Source: an uncultured Collinsella sp.
Lineage (GTDB): Bacteria > Actinomycetota > Coriobacteriia > Coriobacteriales > Coriobacteriaceae
DNA: 28,271 nt
NCBI GenBank assembly: GCA_900550965.1
Contig: URUC01000019.1
Coordinates: 1 to 28,271, forward strand
Direction of reading: 5' to 3'
Numbering within the stretch: the stretch's first letter is position 1; each line of letters begins with the position of its first letter. A program made the translations under genes and the position numbers. Below are positions 22,304-28,271 of this stretch, one piece after another. Below the pieces are notes generated by a model. The model ran no database searches, was not told where the DNA came from, and was given only the letters and a program-made list of their open reading frames with translations.

Positions 22304-23542
22304 ATGGGTTGCAATCAGATTCTGGACCGTTATATCGAGCAGTTGATCGAGACCTCTACGCCTCAGGCGCCGGCCTGGAATATCGAAAAGCTTCGCGCCG
22401 GCAAGGAGAACACCTGGAATTACATTGACGGCTGCATGATCAAGGCACTCATCGAGCTGTACGAGATCACCGGCGAGCAGCGCTACCTGACTTTTGCCGA
22501 TGACTACATCGATTTCTTTGTCCAGGACGATGGCACCATCAAGCATTACAATCCCCAGGAGTACAACCTCGATAACGTCAATGCAGGCAAGACCCTCTAC
22601 AAACTCTATGACCTGGTAGGCAAGCCCAAGTACCGTGCCGCCATGGATACCATCTATCGTCAGCTCGAAACCCAGCCGCGTACCAAAGAGGGTGTGTTTT
22701 GGCACAAGGCCGTCTACCCCAACCAGATCTGGCTCGACGGCATGTACATGGCGCAGCCGTTCTACATGCAGTACGAGCTGAGCTTCCACAACCGCCGTGC
22801 CTGCTCGGATAGCTTCCATATGTTCCAGGTCGTGCATGACCTGATGCGCAACCCCCTCAACGGTCTGTACTATCACGCCTACGACGCGAGCCGCAAGCAG
22901 TTCTGGTGCGATCCCGTCACCGGTCTTTCGGCCAACTTCTGGCTGCGCGCCGAGGGCTGGTTTGCCATGGCGCTCATCGATACCTGGGAGCTCATGCCGC
23001 CCTCGATGTCGGCCGAGAAGGACGAGATCCGCAAGATGTTCCACGACCTGATCGACGCCATGCTGCCGTATCAGGACGAGAAGACCGGCATGTGGCACCA
23101 GGTCATCAACCTGCCCAATATCGCCCCCAACTATCTGGAGGAGTCGGGCAGCGCCATCTTTGCCAACGCCATCATGAAGGGCGTGCGCCTGGGCGTGCTG
23201 GGCGAGCGCTACTACCAGTACGGCCGCCGTGCGTTTGACGGCATCTGCGACACGTGCCTGTCCGAGCGCGACGGACAGCTGGCGCTCGACAACATCTGCC
23301 TGGTGGCGGGTCTTGGCAACACCGCGCACCGCGAGGGCACGTTTGGCTACTACATGAGCGAGCCCGTCGTCAAAAACGACGCGAAGGGCGTAGCGCCGCT
23401 GGTGCTTGCCTATATCGAGACCATGCATCATGACAAGCTTGCCGGTAAGCGCGATCCGCTTGCCCCTTCGGGCGTGTGCTCCATCGACGACCCGTTTGGC
23501 GGCTACACGCCGGGCATCAATGCTCATAAGGGGCGTGAATAG
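22304..23542 (+). CDS. Glycoside hydrolase family 105 unsaturated rhamnogalacturonyl/galacturonyl hydrolase
   Basis: GH105 enzymes release the 4,5-unsaturated uronic acid that pectin or rhamnogalacturonan lyases leave at the non-reducing end (YteR/YesR type). The 412-aa alpha/alpha-barrel protein has the WNYIDG entry (38-43), the NLDNVNAGK block (88-96) and PNQIWLDGMYMAQPF with Asp145, corresponding to the catalytic acid of YteR. It has no signal peptide and is cytoplasmic. The ATG follows agagggg. Having its own operator pair, it is part of the same regulon as uxaC and the symporter. Its presence implies that lyase-made oligosaccharides are imported, although no lyase is encoded here. Confidence 0.93.
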   Translation: MGCNQILDRYIEQLIETSTPQAPAWNIEKLRAGKENTWNYIDGCMIKALIELYEITGEQRYLTFADDYIDFFVQDDGTIKHYNPQEYNLDNVNAGKTLYKLYDLVGKPKYRAAMDTIYRQLETQPRTKEGVFWHKAVYPNQIWLDGMYMAQPFYMQYELSFHNRRACSDSFHMFQVVHDLMRNPLNGLYYHAYDASRKQFWCDPVTGLSANFWLRAEGWFAMALIDTWELMPPSMSAEKDEIRKMFHDLIDAMLPYQDEKTGMWHQVINLPNIAPNYLEESGSAIFANAIMKGVRLGVLGERYYQYGRRAFDGICDTCLSERDGQLALDNICLVAGLGNTAHREGTFGYYMSEPVVKNDAKGVAPLVLAYIETMHHDKLAGKRDPLAPSGVCSIDDPFGGYTPGINAHKGRE

Positions 23543-23543
23543 C

Positions 23544-24449
23544 GTGGGGGCCATTACTCCGGGCGTGCGTTTACACGACCTTCCGCAGGGGACCGTCGAG
23601 GAACGCATTCGCATGGCAGGAGAGCTGGGCTTTTCGTGCATTCAGCTGCCGAGCAAGGTGCTCTACGCATCAATGGGAATCGATCGATGCGGTCTGACCC
23701 GCGAGCTCGCCGACCATTTGCGTGCGGTGCTCGATGAGGCGGGCGTTTCGGTCGCCGTGCTCGGCTGTTATAAGAATCTGGCGACGCCCGATCGACAACA
23801 GCTCACGGATAACTTTGCCGAGTACGAGGCGTGCTTGAACTTTGCTCAGATGCTCGGCGGCTGTCCGGTTGGCACCGAGACCGGTCGTCCCAATGCGCAG
23901 AACCGCGTTGCTGACGACCGTATGACCGACGAGGCACTCGATGCGTTTATGGATGGACTCGCGCGCGTCTGCGAGTGCGCCGAGGCCGTGGGTGGGCAAA
24001 TACTGATCGAGCCCGGCTGGAACGAGACGGTCAACACGCCAGATCGCTGCCGTGAGGTGCTGGAGCGCGTCCCGAGCCCGGCGCTCGGCGTGATCTACGA
24101 CCCGGTGTCGCTGCTGCATCCCAGCGTCGTTGGCGAGGCGCAGGAAATCACCGCGCGTATGCTCTACTTATGCGGCAGTAAGATTCGCGTGCTGCACGCC
24201 AAGGATTTTGAGGTCGTCGACAACGAGGGCGAAGCCGGCTGGTGCGATGGTACGGGTTCTCGCCTGGTGTGCCACGGCGTGGGCGAGACGGGCCGCTATG
24301 ACTTTGAGCCCGTGGTGGCCTGGGCGGCTGCCGCCTGTTCGGGGATTCCTTGTGTGGTCGAGAACAGCGTGCCGGCGACGGCGGCTAGCTGCCTGGCGAC
24401 ACTCGAGCGCATGTCCGCTCGCTGCGGGGCTCCGCATCGCGAGATATAG
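23544..24449 (+). CDS. TIM-barrel sugar isomerase/epimerase-like protein
   Basis: About 301 aa of the xylose-isomerase-like TIM barrel family (AP-endonuclease 2 fold). Metal-ligand style positions are visible: Glu in LIEPGWNET, Asp in IYDPVSLLHP, His in VLHAKDF and Glu in VVENSVP. I chose the GTG at 23544, one base after the GH105 stop, since aagggg (23528-23533) lies ten bases upstream; an ATG at 23520 would overlap GH105 by 23 bases. The tight coupling to GH105 suggests it acts on the released uronate or on a product of it. Family members include isomerases, epimerases and dehydratases, so the exact reaction is open. Confidence 0.82.
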   Translation: MGAITPGVRLHDLPQGTVEERIRMAGELGFSCIQLPSKVLYASMGIDRCGLTRELADHLRAVLDEAGVSVAVLGCYKNLATPDRQQLTDNFAEYEACLNFAQMLGGCPVGTETGRPNAQNRVADDRMTDEALDAFMDGLARVCECAEAVGGQILIEPGWNETVNTPDRCREVLERVPSPALGVIYDPVSLLHPSVVGEAQEITARMLYLCGSKIRVLHAKDFEVVDNEGEAGWCDGTGSRLVCHGVGETGRYDFEPVVAWAAAACSGIPCVVENSVPATAASCLATLERMSARCGAPHREI

Positions 24450-24552
24450 CATTGGCTTTTGCCGTGGCGGCATATTGAGTTTGCTTGACTGGGGGCGGCG
24501 GTGAAGGGTTTTTATCGTCGCCTCATTGGATTACATCAAAAAGGGGAGTTGC

Positions 24553-25770
24553 GTGGCTATCCACATTGTCGAAGAGGCGAATCGTTGCCTAGGTTGCAAA
24601 AGGGCGTTCTGCCAGCTTAAAGGCTGCCCGGTGCAGACGCCTATTCCGCAGGTCATTGACTTGTTCAAGCAGCGTCGTCTGGAAGAGGCAGGTGAGCTGC
24701 TGTTCCAGAACAACCCCATGAGCGCGGTCTGCTCCATGATCTGCAACCATTCGGGCCAGTGCGAGGGCGCGTGCATTCAGGGCCGCAAGGGCGCACCGGT
24801 GCATTTTTCGAGTATCGAGAACTATATCTCGACGGCATATTTGGACCGTAAGGAGTGGAAGCCCGCGCCGTCGTGCGGCAAGCAGGTTGCCGTGGTCGGT
24901 TCCGGTCCTGCCGGCATTACCGTGGCCATTAAGATGGCCCAGCTGGGCTGTGCCGTCACGGTGTTTGAGCAACGCCCCGAGATCGGCGGCGTGCTGGAGT
25001 ACGGCATCCCCGAGTTTCGCCTGCCCCGTGCTCTCGTGCAAAAGTACCGTCACGTGATGTGCTCGCTTGGCGTGCGCGTCCGTCCCTCGACCACCATCGG
25101 TGGTGCGCTGCATATCGACGACCTGCTGCGCGACGGCTACGATGCGGTCTTTGTCGGTACCGGTACCTGGCGCGCCCGCAAGCTGGGTATTCCCGGCGAG
25201 TCGCGTGGCAACGTACTGTTTGGTATCGATTACCTGGTCGATCCCACGAGTGTGGCGATCGGTCAGAACGTGGCGGTTATCGGCGCCGGCAACGTGGCCA
25301 TGGATGTTGCCCGTACGGCTCTGCGCTCGGGCGCTCGCAAGGTTACCGTGTATGCCCGATCGCGCCATATCTCGGCCATCGATGACGAGGTGGAGCTGAC
25401 CGAGCTTGACGGTGCCGAGATCGTGCGCGGAAAGGCGATCTGCGCCATCGACGATAACGGTCCGGTGTTCGAGACGGCTATCTTTGACGAGGACGACAAC
25501 GTGGTGGGCTACGAGGAAGAACTTGACCATGTGCCCGCCGACACGGTTGTGATTGCGGCCTCGCAAGTGCCTAAGGACAAGCTGGTGCTTACGACGGGCG
25601 GTCTGGAGACCGACCATCGCGGTCTTCTTTCGGTCGATGAGTGCGGCATGACCACCGTGCCTGGCGTCTTTGCCGCCGGCGACGTGGTCAACGGCCCGCT
25701 CACCGTGGTCCATGCCGTAGCCGGCGCCAAGCTCGCCGTCGAAGGCATGACCAGCTATCTGGGCCTCTAA
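24553..25770 (+). CDS. GltD-like NAD(P)H-dependent FAD/iron-sulfur oxidoreductase
   Basis: A 405-aa protein resembling the glutamate synthase small subunit and related electron-transfer modules. The N-terminal iron-sulfur domain has two Cys groups: Cys12, 15, 20 and 25 (CLGCKRAFC, KGCP) and Cys60, 64, 70 and 74. FAD binding is at GSGPAG (116-121) and the NAD(P)H site at VIGAGNVAMDVA (about 242-253). No glutamate synthase large subunit is adjacent, so it may serve another partner, or be an NfnB-like or stand-alone reductase. The GTG start follows aggggag and gives the expected N-terminus; a TTG nine codons earlier lacks an RBS. It is 103 bp from the pectin genes and has no pectin operator. Confidence 0.88.
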   Translation: MAIHIVEEANRCLGCKRAFCQLKGCPVQTPIPQVIDLFKQRRLEEAGELLFQNNPMSAVCSMICNHSGQCEGACIQGRKGAPVHFSSIENYISTAYLDRKEWKPAPSCGKQVAVVGSGPAGITVAIKMAQLGCAVTVFEQRPEIGGVLEYGIPEFRLPRALVQKYRHVMCSLGVRVRPSTTIGGALHIDDLLRDGYDAVFVGTGTWRARKLGIPGESRGNVLFGIDYLVDPTSVAIGQNVAVIGAGNVAMDVARTALRSGARKVTVYARSRHISAIDDEVELTELDGAEIVRGKAICAIDDNGPVFETAIFDEDDNVVGYEEELDHVPADTVVIAASQVPKDKLVLTTGGLETDHRGLLSVDECGMTTVPGVFAAGDVVNGPLTVVHAVAGAKLAVEGMTSYLGL

Positions 25771-25785
25771 CCCACCCCGCCCATC

Positions 25786-25856
25786 AGTTGCGGTGGAATA
25801 CGGACTGTTTTGGCTGTCAAAGGCCTTATCTACTCCGTATTCCACCGCAACTTTTT
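25786..25856 (+). terminator. Long-stem terminator after the GltD-like gene
   Basis: A perfect 19-bp stem pairs 25786-25804 (agttgcggtggaatacgga) with 25834-25852, followed by tttt. The 29-nt loop is unusually large, and the stem is longer than the other terminators here (11-16 bp). Confidence 0.82.
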
Positions 25857-25901
25857 GTGGGCTGAGTAAAAGCCGGGGGAGCGTGTACGGTCGGGTACAG
25901 C

Positions 25902-25936
25902 GCAGTTGCTGATACGATAAGTACGTTAGCAACTGC
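25902..25936 (+). promoter_or_regulatory. Inverted repeat in the promoter region of the enoate reductase gene
   Basis: gcagttgct (25902-25910) and agcaactgc (25928-25936) are perfect 9-bp complements with centres 26 bp apart. They flank an AT-rich segment containing tacgat and ataagt, which could include a -10 box. The spacing suits an operator across a promoter; the binding protein is unknown. Confidence 0.45.
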
Positions 25937-25967
25937 CGCCGAGCGGCTCAAACGAAAGGAACCCTGT

Positions 25968-27917
25968 ATGGAGTCTTCCGCCTACCCGATGCTCTTTAGC
26001 CCGATCAGGGTCGGTACGACCGAGGTCAAGAACCGCGTCTTTATGCCGCCGGTGTCCACGAACCTGGCCGATCATGGCTATGTGACCGACGACTTGGTCG
26101 ATCATTACCGTGCCCGTGCCAAGGGCGGCGTGGGCCTCATCATCACCGAGGTCGTGACGGTCGAGCCCACCTATACCTATCTACCGGGTGACATGTGCTG
26201 CTACGACGACACGTTTATCCCTGGCTGGGAAAAGCTCGCCGCGGCCGTCCACGAGTATGGCTGCAAGATCATGCCGCAGCTCTTCCACCCCGCCTACATG
26301 GCCTTTAACATTCCGGGCACGCCGCGCCTGATCGCTCCGTCCTTTGTGGGCCCGTCCTATGCCCGCGAGGCGCCGCGCCCCATCACGGTCGATGAGATCC
26401 ACGAGCTCACGCATCAGTTTGGTGACGCTGCTGTGCGCATGCAGAAGGCCGGTGTCGACGGCGTCGAGGTCCATGCGGCACACGCCCACGGCATGCTCGG
26501 CGGCTTTTTGACCCCGCTCTATAACAAGCGCACCGACGAGTACGGTGGCTCGCTCGACGCCCGCATGCGCTTCCTGCTCGAGGTCATCGCCGAGATTCGC
26601 GAGCGCTGCGGCAAGGACTTTATCATCGACGTCCGTATCTCGGGCGACGAGTACACCGATGGCGGCCTGACCCTCAACGACATGATCTATGTCTCGCGTC
26701 GCTTGGAGAAGGCCGGCGTCGACATGATCCACGTGTCGGGCGGCACTACCATCAAGCGCGGCTCCGCCATTCCCGCCGCCGGCACGCAGCAGGCCTCGCA
26801 CGCCGCCTGCTCGCGCGAGATCAAAAAGCACGTCAACATTCCCGTTGCCACGGTCGGCCGCATTAACGAGGCATGGATTGCCGAGGAACTGATCGAGGAC
26901 GGCGCCGCCGACATCTGCATGATGGGCCGTGCCAATCTGTGCGATGCCGAGTTCTGCAACAAGGCGGCTGCCGGCAACGCCGACGAGATCCGTCCCTGCA
27001 TCGGCTGCCTGCGCTGCCTGAACGGCATCATGTTTGGCAAGCGCATCTCCTGCACCGTCAACCCGGACGTGGAGCGCGACGAGGCCGGCTATGAGCCTGC
27101 CGCCGAGGCCAAGAACGTGCTCGTTGTGGGCGCCGGTCCTGCGGGCATGGAGGCAGCCTACATTGCCGCCAAGCGCGGCCACAACGTGGTGCTCGTGGAT
27201 AAGCAGGACGAGCCGGGCGGCGAGATGCGCATCGCGGCCGTTCCGCCGGCAAAGCAGGAGCTCACGCGCGTGATCAAGTATCAGTACCGTCGCCTGGCCG
27301 AGGCCGGCGTCACATGCGTCTTTGGTACCGAGCTGACCGCCGAGGACATCCAGCGCGACTACGCGGGTTACGAGGTTGTCCTGGCCTATGGCGCCGAACC
27401 CATCGCCCCGGCCTTTATGCAGGGCTTTAAGCAGGTCATGACGGCTGATGACCTGCTGGGCGGCAAGGCTTTCCCGGGCAAGAAGATTGTCATTGTGGGC
27501 GGCGGCACCGTTGGCTGCGAGACGGCCGATTACCTGGCCCCGTTGGTCAACGATCTGTCGCCGGCAAACCGCGACGTCACCGTTATCGAGATGACCAAGA
27601 CGCTCGCCGCCAACGAGGGCGGCGCCGGTCGCGCGGTCCTCATCACGCGTATGCTTTCCAAGGGCGTTCACGTGCTGACCGAGGCCAAGGTGACCGAGAT
27701 TACCGAGGACACCATCAGTTACGAAAAGGACGGCGAAGTCCACACCATCGCCGACGCCGATACGCTGGTGCTTGCCATGGGCTACCGTCCTAACACCAAG
27801 CTGGCCGATGACCTTGCCGCTGCCGGCGTTGCCATCCACGTGCTGGGCGATGCCCAGAAGTGCGGCAACATCCGCGACGCCATCGGCGATGGCTACAAGG
27901 TCGCCTGCGAGCTGTAG
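25968..27917 (+). CDS. Old Yellow Enzyme-type flavin/iron-sulfur enoate reductase (2,4-dienoyl-CoA reductase family)
   Basis: A 649-aa three-part enzyme. The FMN TIM barrel is at about 1-335 (FSPIRVGTTEVKNRVFMPP; active-site His region VEVHAAHAHG). A [4Fe-4S] site follows with Cys344, 347, 350 and 362 (CIGCLRC, ISC). The FAD/NAD(P)H domain has GAGPAG at 388-393 and a second Rossmann motif VGGGTVGCETADYL at about 509-522. Relatives reduce activated C=C bonds: 2,4-dienoyl-CoA, 2-enoates, cinnamate-type acids, or steroids (BaiCD/BaiH). The substrate cannot be told from sequence. The ATG follows gaaagga. It is a single-gene unit between a long-stem terminator and a bidirectional terminator. Confidence 0.9.
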   Translation: MESSAYPMLFSPIRVGTTEVKNRVFMPPVSTNLADHGYVTDDLVDHYRARAKGGVGLIITEVVTVEPTYTYLPGDMCCYDDTFIPGWEKLAAAVHEYGCKIMPQLFHPAYMAFNIPGTPRLIAPSFVGPSYAREAPRPITVDEIHELTHQFGDAAVRMQKAGVDGVEVHAAHAHGMLGGFLTPLYNKRTDEYGGSLDARMRFLLEVIAEIRERCGKDFIIDVRISGDEYTDGGLTLNDMIYVSRRLEKAGVDMIHVSGGTTIKRGSAIPAAGTQQASHAACSREIKKHVNIPVATVGRINEAWIAEELIEDGAADICMMGRANLCDAEFCNKAAAGNADEIRPCIGCLRCLNGIMFGKRISCTVNPDVERDEAGYEPAAEAKNVLVVGAGPAGMEAAYIAAKRGHNVVLVDKQDEPGGEMRIAAVPPAKQELTRVIKYQYRRLAEAGVTCVFGTELTAEDIQRDYAGYEVVLAYGAEPIAPAFMQGFKQVMTADDLLGGKAFPGKKIVIVGGGTVGCETADYLAPLVNDLSPANRDVTVIEMTKTLAANEGGAGRAVLITRMLSKGVHVLTEAKVTEITEDTISYEKDGEVHTIADADTLVLAMGYRPNTKLADDLAAAGVAIHVLGDAQKCGNIRDAIGDGYKVACEL

Positions 27918-27974
27918 GCTCTTGGCAAATAGGGGAGCGGCCACCTTGCAGTGGCTCAAGCGATAGCCAACCAA

Positions 27975-28013
27975 AAAAGGCGCCGCGACACATGGATTGT
28001 CGCGGCGCCTTTT
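27975..28013. terminator. Bidirectional terminator between convergent genes
   Basis: A perfect 16-bp stem pairs 27975-27990 (aaaaggcgccgcgaca) with 27998-28013 (tgtcgcggcgcctttt) around a 7-nt loop. A and T runs on both sides make it work for the enoate reductase gene and for the convergent gene at 28057. Confidence 0.93.
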
Positions 28014-28056
28014 GCTTGGCGGTTTGTTGGGGGGTTGGTGCGCCCCGTGGGCCTTA

Positions 28057-28271
28057 TTACAGACCCAAGAGCTCCTTGACCTTGGCGATGATGGCCTCGT
28101 CGGTAGCGTTGGCAAAGAAGTACTCCTGGAAGTGCTCGCCGGCAAGTGCGCCCTTCACCAGGTCCTGATCGATCTCGCCCAGGACGTCGACGAGCGGACG
28201 CATGGTCACAGCGCGCACGCCGTCGAGGATCTTCTTGTTGCGCTGCTCGGGCTCGACGCGCTCCTTGGGGT
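28057..28271 (-). CDS. C-terminal end of an unrecognised protein (cut by the window edge)
   Basis: The last 70 codons of a minus-strand gene, ending KVKELLGL at the TAA (28057-28059). The visible part contains KKILDGVRAVTMRPLVDVLG and EHFQEYFFANATDEAIIAK, is soluble and mainly helical-looking, and has the GC-rich codon use of its neighbours. I do not recognise the family. That it is real is supported by the uninterrupted frame, codon bias and the shared terminator 40 bp downstream. The start lies outside the window. Confidence 0.75.
   Translation of the reverse strand, partial: PKERVEPEQRNKKILDGVRAVTMRPLVDVLGEIDQDLVKGALAGEHFQEYFFANATDEAIIAKVKELLGL

Noticed and set aside
26181..28145. A 654-codon open frame opposite the enoate reductase gene
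   Set aside because: It crosses the strong bidirectional terminator and overlaps the end of the real minus-strand gene in another frame.
1..28271. CRISPR arrays, tRNA/rRNA genes, insertion sequences or prophage genes
   Set aside because: No regularly spaced direct repeats, no tRNA-like cloverleaf or rRNA sequence, and no transposase, integrase or phage protein motif were seen on either strand.

Overview
The window looks like chromosomal DNA from a high-GC actinobacterium of the class Coriobacteriia, most likely a gut Collinsella or a close relative. I infer this from the GC-rich third codon positions, strong purine-rich ribosome binding sites (RBS), the gene content and protein style. No rRNA or other taxonomic marker is present. 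There are no tRNAs, CRISPR arrays, transposases or phage genes. The longest open frames opposite the real genes are GC-driven shadows.

Left part (1-5710): housekeeping genes. A minus-strand operon reads larB-larC-tetR. It encodes nickel-pincer-cofactor synthesis, but LarC stops where its second (CTP-binding) half should begin. Upstream lie serB (phosphoserine phosphatase, minus strand) and, divergently, aspS (aspartyl-tRNA synthetase). A small HPr protein follows, with His15 and an Asp at the usual Ser46 position.

Iron block (5760-9276): two FeoA proteins, the FeoB ferrous-iron GTPase/permease, and a small Cys-rich FeoB-associated membrane protein. A DtxR/IdeR-like box sits before feoB. A different motif, gtggttaact, occurs twice before feoA and once before the Cys-rich gene.

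Pectin/galacturonate block (9373-24449): a LacI-type regulator is followed by uxaC, uxaB and uxaA (galacturonate to 2-keto-3-deoxygluconate), a GPH-family symporter, a GH28 polygalacturonase, a pectin methylesterase fused to an alpha/beta-hydrolase, an SGNH esterase, a GH105 unsaturated uronyl hydrolase and a TIM-barrel sugar isomerase-like protein. None of the enzymes has a visible signal peptide, so the cell probably imports esterified or unsaturated pectin oligosaccharides and finishes them in the cytoplasm. A palindromic operator, gtgaacgttcac, recurs as pairs 38-41 bp apart in front of uxaC, the symporter and the GH105 gene. It has the central CG typical of LacI-family operators, and the adjacent LacI protein is the obvious candidate to bind it.

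Right part (24553-28271): a GltD-like iron-sulfur/FAD oxidoreductase without a large subunit, an Old Yellow Enzyme-type 2-enoate/2,4-dienoyl-CoA reductase, a bidirectional terminator, and the 3' end of an unrecognised minus-strand gene cut by the window edge.

Three intergenic spots carry unusually long inverted repeats: 1-109, 10481-10673 and 25786-25852. In two of them a 21-25 bp repeat pair encloses an ordinary terminator hairpin.
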